From assembly GCA_937891085.1 (NCBI GenBank), contig CALAEY010000019.1, positions 1 to 34,925 on the forward strand: DNA of 34,925 nucleotides, in the 5' to 3' direction. Positions 22,318 to 31,358 of this stretch are shown here, in pieces. Source of the stretch: an uncultured Prevotellaceae bacterium (lineage in GTDB: Bacteria > Bacteroidota > Bacteroidia > Bacteroidales > Bacteroidaceae). A program made the position numbers and the translations under genes. A model generated the notes under the pieces. The model saw nothing but the letters and a program-made list of their open reading frames with translations. It did no database searches and had not been told where the DNA came from. Position 1 is the stretch's first letter. Each line of letters opens with the position of its first letter.

Positions 22318-22931
22318 AAAAGTTAGAATCTACATTGGCTAATATGTTGCTGGTGCTTACAGGCATCACCATGGTGATGGTAGGCATTCTGGCAGTTATG
22401 AATGAGCTCACACGGGAGCCCATTGCGCAGGCTAACGCAAAGACTCTGAGTGATGCAGTGTCGGCTGTGGTGCCTGGTTTCGACAACGATCCCATCGCCG
22501 AGAAGCGTGTGGAGGAAGTTGACGGTGTGGAATACACCATCTATCCAGCTACGAAGGGTGGGGAATACCTCGGTGCTGCCGTAGAGTCCAGTTCTCTGGG
22601 CTTTGGCGGACAACTCACCATTATCGTGGGTTTCGATAAGGAAGGCAAAATCAATGATTACTCTGTATTGAAGCATGCAGAGACTCCTGGACTTGGTGCC
22701 AAGGCTGATACTTGGTTCAAGAAAGGTAATAAGGGTGACATCACAGGGCTCTCTCCTGCCGATGGCGACCTCACTGTGAGCAAGGATGGTGGACAGATAG
22801 ATGCCATCACAGCTTCTACCATCACCAGTCGTGCCTTCCTCAAGGCAGTGAACAATGCATATAAGGTATATCAAGGTAATGCTGATGCCACTACTGGAGC
22901 TACCCAGAAAGCTGTGGCACAGGCTAAATAA
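22314..22931 (+). CDS. rnfG: Rnf complex FMN-carrying subunit RnfG
   Basis: RnfG has 205 residues with one N-terminal membrane helix (about 10-28) and a periplasmic FMN-binding domain. DAITASTITSR at 163-173 is the flavinylation site, with Thr169 as the predicted FMN residue. A second TTGAT string near the C-terminus (193-197) is probably coincidental. It overlaps the rnfD stop by 4 nt. Confidence 0.94.
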   Translation: MKKLESTLANMLLVLTGITMVMVGILAVMNELTREPIAQANAKTLSDAVSAVVPGFDNDPIAEKRVEEVDGVEYTIYPATKGGEYLGAAVESSSLGFGGQLTIIVGFDKEGKINDYSVLKHAETPGLGAKADTWFKKGNKGDITGLSPADGDLTVSKDGGQIDAITASTITSRAFLKAVNNAYKVYQGNADATTGATQKAVAQAK

Positions 22932-22948
22932 TAAGGAGGACAGCATAT

Positions 22949-23539
22949 ATGAGTAATTTGAAAGTATTATTGAACGGCATCATCAAGGAGAATCCAACCT
23001 TTGTGCTGCTGCTGGGTATGTGTCCTACCTTGGGTACTACCTCTTCTGCCATCAATGGCATGAGTATGGGTTTGGCTACCACCTTCGTGTTGATTTGCTC
23101 AAACACGGTGATCTCTTGCCTTAAGAGCATCGTGCCAGATAAGGTGCGTATTCCATCCTTCATCGTCGTGATAGCATCATTTGTAACATTGCTTCAGATG
23201 GTAATGCAGGCCTATACACCTGCACTCTACACTACGCTTGGTCTTTTCATTCCACTGATCGTAGTGAATTGTATTGTACTGGGGCGTGCCGAGGCCTTTG
23301 CTTCTAAGAACGGTCCGGTGGCTTCTTTCTTCGATGGTCTAGGCATCGGTATCGGCTTCACCCTAGCGCTCACTGTTCTGGGTGCTATGCGTGAGTTGCT
23401 GGGTACAGGCAAGGTCTTCGGTTTAGGTCTGATTCCTGAGGATTATGGCATGCTGCTCTTCGTGTTGGCTCCGGGAGCCTTCATCGCTCTGGGCTATCTC
23501 ATTGCCATCTTCAACAAAGTGAAGGGTTCAAAAGCATAA
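22949..23539 (+). CDS. rnfE: Rnf complex membrane subunit RnfE
   Basis: RnfE has 196 residues and six predicted membrane helices. NPTFVLLLGMCPTLGTTSSA and GMSMGLATTFVLICSN are typical of the RnfE/NqrD family, which with RnfA forms the pseudo-symmetric core that coordinates an Fe-S centre through conserved Cys (here in GMCP). It lies between rnfG and rnfA with short gaps. Confidence 0.95.
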   Translation: MSNLKVLLNGIIKENPTFVLLLGMCPTLGTTSSAINGMSMGLATTFVLICSNTVISCLKSIVPDKVRIPSFIVVIASFVTLLQMVMQAYTPALYTTLGLFIPLIVVNCIVLGRAEAFASKNGPVASFFDGLGIGIGFTLALTVLGAMRELLGTGKVFGLGLIPEDYGMLLFVLAPGAFIALGYLIAIFNKVKGSKA

Positions 23540-23559
23540 CCTATTAAAAAAGATTCATT

Positions 23560-24138
23560 ATGGAATATATATTGCTATTTATATTTGCGGTCTTCGTCAA
23601 TAACGTCGTTTTCTCGCAGTTCCTGGGCATCTGTCCGTTTTTGGGCGTTTCTAAGAAGATTGACACCGCCCTAGGTATGAGTGCTGCTGTGGCTTTTGTG
23701 CTTACCATTGCCACCATTGTGACCTACCTAATACAGTACTATGTACTCAATGCTTTCGATCTGCAGTATCTGCAGACTATCACCTTCATTTTGGTGATCG
23801 CCTCTCTGGTGCAGCTGCTCGAAATCGTGCTCAAGAAAGTGTCTCCGTCACTCTATCAGGCACTGGGTATCTTCTTGCCGCTGATCACTACCAACTGTGT
23901 GATTTTGGGTGTAGCCATCAACGTGATAGATTATAACTACAATTTGTTGCAAGGTGTGGTGTTTGCTTTCTCAACGGCCATTGGCTACGGATTGGCACTT
24001 ACCATGTTTGCTGGTGTACGTGAAAGTCTTGCATTGGTCTATGTGCCTCAAGGCATGAAAGGAACGCCTATTGCACTTATCGTGGCAGGTATTATGGCAA
24101 TGGCATTCATGGGCTTTAGCGGCGTAGTGAAGTTGTAA
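23560..24138 (+). CDS. rnfA: Rnf complex membrane subunit RnfA
   Basis: RnfA has 192 residues, six predicted helices, and the conserved VFSQFLGICPFLGVSKK start with a Cys in GICP that pairs with RnfE in the core. It is the last gene of the rnf operon (order rseC-B-C-D-G-E-A). The downstream galE has its own promoter. Confidence 0.96.
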   Translation: MEYILLFIFAVFVNNVVFSQFLGICPFLGVSKKIDTALGMSAAVAFVLTIATIVTYLIQYYVLNAFDLQYLQTITFILVIASLVQLLEIVLKKVSPSLYQALGIFLPLITTNCVILGVAINVIDYNYNLLQGVVFAFSTAIGYGLALTMFAGVRESLALVYVPQGMKGTPIALIVAGIMAMAFMGFSGVVKL

Positions 24139-24161
24139 TTTTATATTTTTTTAGGAATTTG

Positions 24162-24192
24162 TTTGCAATTTATAAATTAAATGCTATATTTG
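24162..24192 (+). promoter_or_regulatory. galE promoter
   Basis: TTTG (24162-24165), a 19-nt spacer and TATATTTG (24185-24192) form a full Bacteroidetes promoter. Its position excludes the upstream in-frame ATG at 24181 as the start and favours the ATG at 24226. Confidence 0.8.
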
Positions 24193-24225
24193 CACCAAAT
24201 TTCTATAAAAGGCAGAATTGAAAAA

Positions 24226-25266
24226 ATGGCTTTGAAAGAAAAAATTCTGGTTACTGGAGGCACTGGTTTTATAGGATCTCACACGGTGGTGGAACTCCTA
24301 AATGCGGGTTATGAGGTGGTAATTATCGATAACTTAAGCAACTCACATGCCGAGGTAATAGATAGTATAGAACATATAACAGGCCAGCGACCAGCGTTCG
24401 AGAAAGTAGATTGTTTGGATTTCGCGGCATTAAAAGAGGTCTTTGAAAAATATGCTGGTATCCGCGCCATCATTCATTTCGCGGCTAGCAAGGCAGTGGG
24501 TGAGTCTGTGGAGAAACCTTTGAAATATTATCGTAATAATTTGGGTTCGCTGCTTAACCTTCTGGAATTAATGCCAAAGTATGGAGTTGAGGGTATCGTT
24601 TTCTCATCTTCATGCACGGTATACGGTCAACCTGATATGCTCCCTGTAACAGAAGAGGCACCTATCAAAAAAGCGGAATCTCCTTACGGAAACACCAAGC
24701 AGATATGTGAAGCCATCATTCAGGACGATGTGAAGTCTGGCGCACCTATCAGTGCTATTTTACTGAGGTATTTCAATCCTATCGGTGCACATTCATCAGG
24801 GTTGATCGGAGAGTTGCCAAATGGCGTTCCTCAGAATTTAGTCCCTTTTATCACGCAGACGGCCATGGGCATCCGTGAGCAACTGAGTGTTTTCGGTAAT
24901 GACTATGATACACCCGATGGGTCTTGTATCCGCGATTATATTAATGTAGTGGACTTGGCCAAAGCTCATGTACATGCCATAGGACGTATTCTGCAGAAGA
25001 AACAGCAGGAGCCTGTAGAGGTGTTCAACATCGGTACGGGTAAGGGACTTTCAGTATTGGAACTGGTACATGCTTTCGAGGAGTCTACAGGTGTGAAGCT
25101 CAATTACAAGATTGCCGGTCGTCGTGCTGGTGACATCGTAAAAGTTTGGGCCGATCCGAAGAAAGCCAATGAGGTGCTGGGATGGCATGCTGAAGAGACT
25201 ATTGAGGATACTTTGCGGAGTGCATGGAAGTGGCAAGTTCACTTGCGTGAGGCAGGTATTCAGTGA
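24226..25266 (+). CDS. galE: UDP-glucose 4-epimerase GalE
   Basis: The protein has 346 residues. This extended short-chain dehydrogenase has the NAD-binding TGGTGFIG (10-17), the catalytic SSSCTVYG region (127-134), and Tyr154 with Lys158 (YGNTK). ALLRYFNPIGAH-type sequence downstream fits substrate binding. It interconverts UDP-glucose and UDP-galactose for galactose use and surface polysaccharides. The start is set by the promoter just upstream. Confidence 0.95.
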   Translation: MALKEKILVTGGTGFIGSHTVVELLNAGYEVVIIDNLSNSHAEVIDSIEHITGQRPAFEKVDCLDFAALKEVFEKYAGIRAIIHFAASKAVGESVEKPLKYYRNNLGSLLNLLELMPKYGVEGIVFSSSCTVYGQPDMLPVTEEAPIKKAESPYGNTKQICEAIIQDDVKSGAPISAILLRYFNPIGAHSSGLIGELPNGVPQNLVPFITQTAMGIREQLSVFGNDYDTPDGSCIRDYINVVDLAKAHVHAIGRILQKKQQEPVEVFNIGTGKGLSVLELVHAFEESTGVKLNYKIAGRRAGDIVKVWADPKKANEVLGWHAEETIEDTLRSAWKWQVHLREAGIQ

Positions 25267-25411
25267 GAATATATAAATAGGTAAAGATATAAGTTTTTAA
25301 TTACCCTCATATCTTTCGTTTTGTATGTGAATATAGAATGAAAGATTATACTCCCTAAGTATAAGGTAATTATAATAGTTTTGTCGTGTTTTATTTTGTG
25401 TTTGTGTTGTA

Positions 25412-25444
25412 ATAGCTCCGTCGTGAGACGGGGCTATTTTTTTT
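25412..25444 (+). terminator. Intrinsic terminator downstream of galE
   Basis: An 11-bp stem (25412-25422 with 25427-25437, one G-U) with loop GTGA is followed by a run of T to 25444. It lies 145 nt past the galE stop; the intervening sequence is AT-rich with no gene seen. Confidence 0.85.
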
Positions 25445-25490
25445 ACTTCCTTTCCACCAAGTCTTCTTTTTTCTGTAGTAGGCAAAAAGA

Positions 25491-25515
25491 GAGGGCTGCC
25501 AATATTGCAGCCCTC
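25491..25515 (-). terminator. Intrinsic terminator downstream of eno
   Basis: Perfect 9-bp arms GAGGGCTGC / GCAGCCCTC (25491-25499, 25507-25515) are followed on the minus strand by TCTTTTTG. It lies 24 nt after the eno stop. Confidence 0.85.
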
Positions 25516-25539
25516 AGGTTAGTCTATTTTAGACCTTGC

Positions 25540-26847
25540 TTATTTCAGCTTCTTGTAACCATACTTAGCGCAAGCGCCCAGCTCTTCCTCGATGCGGATC
25601 AGTTGGTTGTACTTAGCCATACGGTCGGTACGGCTCATAGAACCAGTCTTAATCTGACCAGAGTTTGTAGCTACAGCGATGTCGGCGATGGTAGCATCCT
25701 CAGTCTCGCCAGAGCGGTGAGAAGTCACGGTTGTGAAGCCATGACGGTGAGCCATCTCGATTGCCTCCATAGTCTCGGTGAGTGAACCGATCTGGTTAAC
25801 CTTAATCAGGATAGAGTTAGCAGCACCCATCTCAATACCCTTCTGCAGGAACTTCGTGTTGGTTACGAACAAGTCGTCACCTACCAACTGGCAGCGGTCA
25901 CCAATAGCAGCGTTCAGCTTCACCCAGTTGTCCCAGTCATTCTCATCCAGACCGTCCTCAATAGAATCGATTGGGAACTTAGTGATGAGCTCTTCCAGGA
26001 ATTTGATCTGCTCGTCAGCAGTCAGCTTCTTGCCGTTAGGATCTTTCTTCTTGCCGTTCTTCAGCTGGCGGTAGTCATAGTACCACTGGCCGTTCTCGCA
26101 AGTTGCGAATTCAGAAGCAGCGCAGTCCATGGCGATCTTCACATCGTCGCCTGGCTTGTAGCCAGCAGCTACGATAGCGTCGCAGATGATCTGCAGAGCG
26201 TCCTCGATACCATCCAGTGCAGGAGCGAAACCACCCTCATCACCTACAGCGGTAGAGAGGCCACGAGCCTTCAGCAACTTAGCCAAATTGTGGAATACCT
26301 CAGCACCCATGCGGATAGCTTCCTTGATAGAAGGAGCGCTAACTGGGCGAATCATGAACTCCTGGAATGCGATAGGAGCGTCAGAGTGAGAACCACCGTT
26401 GATGATGTTCATCATAGGAACAGGCATCGTATAGGTGTTGCAGCCGCCGATGTAGCGATACAGAGGCAAGCCCAGAGCGTTGGCAGCAGCCTTTGCACAT
26501 GCCAGAGAAACACCCAGGATGGCGTTGGCACCCAACTTGCTCTTAGTAGGAGTACCATCCAGAGCCAGCATCTTGTAGTCAATAGCACGCTGATTCAGCA
26601 CGCAGTCACCCTTCAGAGCAGGAGCGATGATGGTGTTGACATTCTCAACAGCCTTCAAGACACCCTTACCCAGATAGCGACCCTTGTCTCCATCACGAAG
26701 CTCCAGGGCCTCGTTCTCACCGGTAGATGCACCAGATGGAACAGCTGCACGACCCAGTACACCATTCTCCAAAACAACGTCAACCTCTACGGTTGGATTG
26801 CCACGAGAGTCAAGAATCTCGCGAGCAACGATTTTTTCAATTTTCAT
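25540..26847 (-). CDS. eno: Enolase
   Basis: Enolase has 435 residues, standard length. It interconverts 2-phosphoglycerate and phosphoenolpyruvate in glycolysis. PSGASTGENEA is at 37-47, the metal ligands are Asp241, Glu297 and Asp324, the catalytic Lys349 is in LIKVNQ, Glu204 is in GDEGG, and SHRSGETED is at 376-384 with Lys400 following. It starts 48 nt after the PfkB-family gene, with no clear promoter in the gap, so co-transcription is likely. Confidence 0.98.
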   Translation of the reverse strand: MKIEKIVAREILDSRGNPTVEVDVVLENGVLGRAAVPSGASTGENEALELRDGDKGRYLGKGVLKAVENVNTIIAPALKGDCVLNQRAIDYKMLALDGTPTKSKLGANAILGVSLACAKAAANALGLPLYRYIGGCNTYTMPVPMMNIINGGSHSDAPIAFQEFMIRPVSAPSIKEAIRMGAEVFHNLAKLLKARGLSTAVGDEGGFAPALDGIEDALQIICDAIVAAGYKPGDDVKIAMDCAASEFATCENGQWYYDYRQLKNGKKKDPNGKKLTADEQIKFLEELITKFPIDSIEDGLDENDWDNWVKLNAAIGDRCQLVGDDLFVTNTKFLQKGIEMGAANSILIKVNQIGSLTETMEAIEMAHRHGFTTVTSHRSGETEDATIADIAVATNSGQIKTGSMSRTDRMAKYNQLIRIEEELGACAKYGYKKLK

Positions 26848-26895
26848 ATTTCTACTTTTAATTAAAAGGTTTGATATATTAGTATTTTATTGTCT

Positions 26896-27807
26896 CTAAA
26901 TCTTTATACCCAACTTCTCCAGCGAACTGCTGCTACTCATAATCTGGCGCACGGCTTGCTCATTGGCGTTGAAGGGTCCGAAGCCTTGCAACTTAATGGT
27001 GCACATGGCAGCAGCGAAGCAACCGGCCTCGTACGGCGATGCGCCTAAGCTGCGCTGATAGAGGTATCCCACCATGTAGGTATCGCCACATCCCGTGGCA
27101 TCTATGAGCTTAGCAGTAGGGTAGGCGGGCACTTCGGTAAACTCACCTCGTGTGTAGATGAGAGATCCTTCTTCATCGAAGGTGAGGACCACCTCCTTTA
27201 CGCCCCAGTCTGCCAATATAAGTGCTGCCTCATGAGGCTCTTCGCATCCGGTGATGGTGAGCATCTCGTCGCGGTTGGCCTTCAATGTGTGGATGTAGCG
27301 GAGTGCCTCACGCTTCTCTGTCCAGTCCACGGGCATCACCGCTTCTTGTTGCACTTCACGCAGGAAACCCTGTACATCGGCAGTCACTTTGCCACGAGTA
27401 GCCAGATGTTTGATCACCTCTACGGAGAAATCGCTTTGCAGCAAACTTCCCAGATGTATCACCTCTGCATCTGCAACTTTCAATTCTTCTAAACCAAAGG
27501 GTGCTGCTACGGCGGTAACACGCTGCGTGCGGTCGCTTTGGTTTACGGAGTGGTAGATGTTCTCGAAGCATACCGATTGAGGTGCTGTGCGGCAAACCAC
27601 GTCGATGCCAAGCTTCCGGATATCCTCCACCACACTGAGGTCGTCTTCTCCTACAGCCGTTACTAGTTGAAACCCTTCTGGCTGCAAATGACTTATCGCA
27701 CGTGCGAAATAATAAGCTGTACCACCCGGCATACACACCGTTTCTTGTGGTGTCACCACCTTATCTCTCGTTATGAAACCGATGCAGCAAAGCCTATATT
27801 TCGCCAT
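26896..27807 (-). CDS. PfkB-family carbohydrate kinase
   Basis: The protein has 303 residues from the ATG at 27807; the 48 extra residues of the longer frame lie upstream of a -7 box and look non-coding. The PfkB signature DATGCGDTYMVGYLY places the catalytic base at Asp242, and CMPGGTAYYFARAI near 25-38 is the substrate-binding Gly motif. The substrate (a sugar or nucleoside) cannot be specified. It precedes eno in the same direction. Confidence 0.88.
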   Translation of the reverse strand: MAKYRLCCIGFITRDKVVTPQETVCMPGGTAYYFARAISHLQPEGFQLVTAVGEDDLSVVEDIRKLGIDVVCRTAPQSVCFENIYHSVNQSDRTQRVTAVAAPFGLEELKVADAEVIHLGSLLQSDFSVEVIKHLATRGKVTADVQGFLREVQQEAVMPVDWTEKREALRYIHTLKANRDEMLTITGCEEPHEAALILADWGVKEVVLTFDEEGSLIYTRGEFTEVPAYPTAKLIDATGCGDTYMVGYLYQRSLGASPYEAGCFAAAMCTIKLQGFGPFNANEQAVRQIMSSSSSLEKLGIKI

Positions 27808-27836
27808 AATATCACGTAACTCTATAATTCGCAGTA

Positions 27837-27844
27837 CAAAGATA
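27837..27844 (-). promoter_or_regulatory. -7 box of the PfkB-eno transcript
   Basis: TATCTTTG on the minus strand matches TAnnTTTG and lies 29 nt upstream of the chosen ATG. No good upstream TTTG was seen. Confidence 0.5.
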
Positions 27845-27975
27845 GTGTTTTTTTTCACGTACCGCCTAATTTTTAAGCAACTTTCGTAGGGGTTGCTGTG
27901 CATTATTTTGGAACTAGTAGGCATCTGCTTTTCCAAATTATGCCATTTCATCGGTATTTTGGACTTAAAGAGAAA

Positions 27976-28010
27976 GAAAAACCGCTTGCAGCTTCACAGC
28001 TACAAGCGGT
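27976..28010 (-). terminator. Intrinsic terminator of the TonB-receptor transcript
   Basis: Twelve-bp arms (27981-27992 and 27999-28010, one non-Watson-Crick pair) with a 6-nt loop are followed on the minus strand by TTTTTCTTTC. It sits 27 nt after the receptor stop. Confidence 0.8.
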
Positions 28011-28037
28011 AGTTACGTAAAATCAGACTTTATATAT

Positions 28038-29906
28038 TTAGAAACTAAGATGTATGCCTCCCATGAACGTTGCCTTTGGCATAGGGAAGCCTGCATTGAT
28101 TTCGTACTTTTGTGCTAAGAGGTTCTCGGCCTTCACATAAAGAGTGGCAAAGCGGCTTAGATGATAGTTCACATCGGCATTCCATAGCACGAAGCTCTCC
28201 TTGACAGGGGCATCTCCTACGGCGGTGTAGAGGCCGCTGATCCATTGTACACCAGTATTGAAAGCCCAACGGTCACGACTATAGTTCACACCTGCAAATA
28301 GCTTGCTTTCTGGTGCAGCGATGACCGGATTCTCCATATGCAGGGCACTGTAGTTGGCATTCACACCCCAATTTGCATCTATCTGGTAAGCGATGTTTGC
28401 TTCAAAGCCATAGTTCTCTATTTCACCCGTGTTGGTGTTGAGGGGCTTTCCGTTTGCAAAGACGGTCTGAATCATGTTATCACCTTTGATGTAGTAGAGA
28501 TTAAGGCCGTACGACAGTGCACCGTCCAACTGTCGCTGCGTGAATGAGAGCTCATAGTTCATCAGGCGCTCAGGTTCCAAGTCGGCATTCTGCGGTGGGA
28601 ACATATACATCTCGCGGATAGAAGGGTTACGGAAGCCTTTGCTAATCATGGCCTTGATTTGAGCATCTTGTGGCATGCGGAAGGAGAGACCTCCCTGTGG
28701 CACCCACTCAGTACCTGCTTGTGAGTGGTGATCCAGACGGATGCCGGCATCGAGCGTCAACCATGAGGTGAGGTCTTGACGGAAGTCCACATAGCCAGCT
28801 ATCTCGTTTTCTGACTTATCAGCATAGGTATTGGTCACCTCGCGGGTAGCACGGCTCTCATTCCAAGCATGTCCTTTGATGTGCTGGAAGTCGATACCTC
28901 CAGTCAGACGATTGCCTTCGAAGAGCTGTACGCTTTGATACCATGAGAAGCCCATCATAGCATCGTCAGAGAGGTAGTAAGCCGTTTGTGGTCCATTGGG
29001 AAGGGTGTAGCCGTCGTTTATCTTGTGGTGTCCCCAGTTCATGAAGAAACTCAAAGCACCCGATGTCTTGCCGTAGTCGTTAGTCAAGGCTGCTGAAGCG
29101 GCACCGCGGGTAATCCATTGGTCGCCTTCCAGTATCGGAGACTGCACGGTGCCAGGATTCGTGGCGTTAAAGTGCGTCAGATTGATGTCGGCATACGCTT
29201 TCCAATTTTCCGTGAAGTCATATCCTACTTTCCCGTAGCCGCCATACTGCTCGAACTTCATGTTAGGACGATGGCCGTCAGTGCGGTTGTATGAAGCCGA
29301 TACCACGCTGCTGAACTTACCTGCACGGATACGGTTGGTGGCCTCGGTCTGAAGGGTGTTGTAAGAACCATATCCTATGTTCACATCGGTCTTCACACCG
29401 TCTTCCTGCATCTTGCGTGTCACGATGTTGATTACGCCTCCCATGGCATTAGAACCATAGAGCACTGATGCCGGACCGCGCAGCACCTCTACCTTATCGG
29501 TCATAAGTGTCTGATACACATCAGCAATGGGATGCCCGAAGATACCCATGTACTGCGGATGTCCGTCGATCAGCACCATGAGCTGTCCGCTACCACCGCT
29601 TATACCGCGGAGGTTGATTCCTCCTGCTGCACCGCCGGATACGCCATATCCCATCACGCCACGGCTGGTGACGAAGAGGCTTGGTACCTGCTCTGTAAGG
29701 GTAGGGAGGATAGATGTGCGGTTAGACTCTGTGAGCTTTGCGCGGTTGATGGTAGAAATCGTCATCGGCAGATGACGGATGTCTGTTTGGCTTCTAGTAC
29801 CTGTGACCACCACCTCGTCGATGGTGCGATCTTCTTCTTCTGGCTGCTGTGCCTTTGCATAGAGGCTTAGTGCAGCCAGCAATGTAAACAAAACTACTTT
29901 TTTCAT
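28038..29906 (-). CDS. TonB-dependent outer-membrane receptor
   Basis: The receptor has 622 residues, the small form typical of siderophore, heme, cobalamin or metal uptake rather than SusC glycan receptors. A signal peptide (1-19) is followed by the TonB-box-like region TIDEVVVTGTRSQTD (about 28-42), a plug domain with VEVLRGPASVLYGSNAMGGVINI, and a barrel of about 22 strands ending in GGIHLSF with terminal Phe. No CarboxypepD_reg domain is present. It follows a DUF1893 gene at 68 nt on the same strand. The ligand is unknown. Confidence 0.93.
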   Translation of the reverse strand: MKKVVLFTLLAALSLYAKAQQPEEEDRTIDEVVVTGTRSQTDIRHLPMTISTINRAKLTESNRTSILPTLTEQVPSLFVTSRGVMGYGVSGGAAGGINLRGISGGSGQLMVLIDGHPQYMGIFGHPIADVYQTLMTDKVEVLRGPASVLYGSNAMGGVINIVTRKMQEDGVKTDVNIGYGSYNTLQTEATNRIRAGKFSSVVSASYNRTDGHRPNMKFEQYGGYGKVGYDFTENWKAYADINLTHFNATNPGTVQSPILEGDQWITRGAASAALTNDYGKTSGALSFFMNWGHHKINDGYTLPNGPQTAYYLSDDAMMGFSWYQSVQLFEGNRLTGGIDFQHIKGHAWNESRATREVTNTYADKSENEIAGYVDFRQDLTSWLTLDAGIRLDHHSQAGTEWVPQGGLSFRMPQDAQIKAMISKGFRNPSIREMYMFPPQNADLEPERLMNYELSFTQRQLDGALSYGLNLYYIKGDNMIQTVFANGKPLNTNTGEIENYGFEANIAYQIDANWGVNANYSALHMENPVIAAPESKLFAGVNYSRDRWAFNTGVQWISGLYTAVGDAPVKESFVLWNADVNYHLSRFATLYVKAENLLAQKYEINAGFPMPKATFMGGIHLSF

Positions 29907-29911
29907 TTTTT

Positions 29912-29962
29912 TTGAACTAACACATTATATTATTAAATCTTTCTTACAGATGTGTAGTTCAA
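29912..29962 (-). promoter_or_regulatory. Inverted repeat upstream of the TonB receptor
   Basis: TTGAACTAACACA (29912-29924) is inverted as TGTGTAGTTCAA (29951-29962) with a 1-nt bulge, within the 68-nt space before the receptor. It could be an operator or an RNA hairpin in the leader. Confidence 0.4.
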
Positions 29963-29974
29963 GTGTCCTTATCT

Positions 29975-30403
29975 TTATACCTCGTGCGCTTTCGGCCTTT
30001 GCGACTCTACGAATTGCTTGATCAGCGGCAGCATGTCTTCCACGCTTTTCTCATTGTAGCATTCCGATTCCATGGGACACCAATCGGTGAGTCGATGGTT
30101 CTGGATGTAGCTTACTACCTGCTCGTATTCAGTAAGGATGCCCGCTTCGCGTAGCAAAACTAAAGCAGAGAGGCTGATGAGGTCGGCATACACCTGCTTT
30201 GCTCCTCCTGCTATGAGAAGGGCTGCAGCCGCTTTGCCTATAACGTGATCAGCCACTTCGGCTCCTTTCAGGAAGTTGGGTTCACGGTCGTAGAGTCCGT
30301 AGAGATCCATGATGCCACGGTTGTGGAACTTCTTGACTTCCTCGTTCTGAATCACGCAGGCGCATTGCTCATCGTGCAAAATGTGAATAAGGTCTTGAAC
30401 CAT
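29975..30403 (-). CDS. DUF1893 domain protein
   Basis: The protein has 142 residues from the ATG at 30403 (MVQDLIHILHDEQ); the frame from 30424 starts 7 residues earlier with less typical sequence. CACVIQNEEV, GIMDLYGLY and AEVADHVIGKAAAALLIAGG are the DUF1893 hallmarks. The C-terminal 25 residues are an extra tail. The function is unknown; the family is cytosolic with conserved Cys and Asp-Lys positions suggesting a ligand or enzyme role. It is upstream of the TonB receptor and may share its transcript. Confidence 0.82.
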   Translation of the reverse strand: MVQDLIHILHDEQCACVIQNEEVKKFHNRGIMDLYGLYDREPNFLKGAEVADHVIGKAAAALLIAGGAKQVYADLISLSALVLLREAGILTEYEQVVSYIQNHRLTDWCPMESECYNEKSVEDMLPLIKQFVESQRPKAHEV

Positions 30404-30480
30404 AATCTTTCTTTTCAGTTGCAAAGGTCTAAATAATATCTAAATGTAGTTAGTCGCAATCAAACCAAGAGTTGGCTGTT

Positions 30481-31353
30481 TCAAACCATCTTGTCTGCAC
30501 GCCACTGCTGCGGCGGTTTTCCGGTGTGCTTCTTGACGAATTTGCTGAACGACGATGGCTCCTCAAATCCCAGCGCGAAGGCTATCTCACCGATGCTCTG
30601 CGTAGAGTGCTCCAGCAATTTCATGGCCTCGTTGATGATGCGGCTGGCGATGATGTCGCTGGTGGTCTTTCCCGTCACTTGCTTCACCACACGATTGAGG
30701 TGATTCACGTGTATGCAGAGCCTGTCGGCATACTGAGAAGGCGTGGTGAGGTTGACCGTGTGCAGCTGTGTGTCAATGGGGAACTGGCTGTCGAGCATGT
30801 TCAGGAAAAGCTCCACGATGCGCTGTGCCGCACTCTGATGCGTCTCTACTTCCTCGGTGCTCTGAATCTTGTTCACTTCATGCACTAATAAGTGCAGATA
30901 GCTGCGCAGGATGTCCATCTTCTGAGTATAGTCAGAGAGGTATTCCTCATGCATCTTCTGAAAAAGCGCCTTGAACGTCTGCAGATTCTCATAGCTGAGG
31001 AAGAGCAGCGGTTCCCGTTGTGCATTCAGGAACGGAGCTTCCGCAAGCGTCTCGTTCTTCTCATCGGGGCGCAGGAACGCATCGTTGAACAGACAGAAGA
31101 ACCCCGTCCCGCGCTCCTTGCTTGTCACCTCCCATGCGTATGGCATCAGAGGACTGGCAAAGATGAGGGCGGGACGGTCTATTTCTACCCATTTGTCGGC
31201 ATAGTAGAGCCTACCTTTTTCCAACAGTAGGGCGATGGTGTAGAATCTGCGGTTGCTGAAACTCACGCGCCGAGGATGAAAGGGATTCATCCCTACACTG
31301 AAGTGAGGCATCTCTGCTTCCTCGGTTCGTTCGTATGTCAGCGATGCAGCCAT
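30481..31353 (-). CDS. AraC-family transcriptional regulator
   Basis: The protein has 290 residues. The N-terminal cupin-like sensor region (about 20-170) has AraC_binding character. The C-terminal double helix-turn-helix is at about 190-285 (YADRLCIHVNHLNRVVKQVTGKT, then IGEIAFALGFEEPSSFSKFVKKHTG), ending PPQQWR. It begins 5 nt after the DUF362 stop, so the two genes are translationally close. An autoregulatory or target link is inferred. The effector is unknown. Confidence 0.92.
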   Translation of the reverse strand: MAASLTYERTEEAEMPHFSVGMNPFHPRRVSFSNRRFYTIALLLEKGRLYYADKWVEIDRPALIFASPLMPYAWEVTSKERGTGFFCLFNDAFLRPDEKNETLAEAPFLNAQREPLLFLSYENLQTFKALFQKMHEEYLSDYTQKMDILRSYLHLLVHEVNKIQSTEEVETHQSAAQRIVELFLNMLDSQFPIDTQLHTVNLTTPSQYADRLCIHVNHLNRVVKQVTGKTTSDIIASRIINEAMKLLEHSTQSIGEIAFALGFEEPSSFSKFVKKHTGKPPQQWRADKMV

Positions 31354-31358
31354 AAGTG

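Noticed and set aside
22889..22905. Second FMN attachment site in RnfG (TTGAT at 193-197)
   Set aside because: It is at the disordered C-terminus; the DAITASTITS site fits the known position of the FMN threonine.
24181..24225. Upstream start of galE
   Set aside because: It overlaps the -7 box at 24185-24192, so it would lie before the transcript start.
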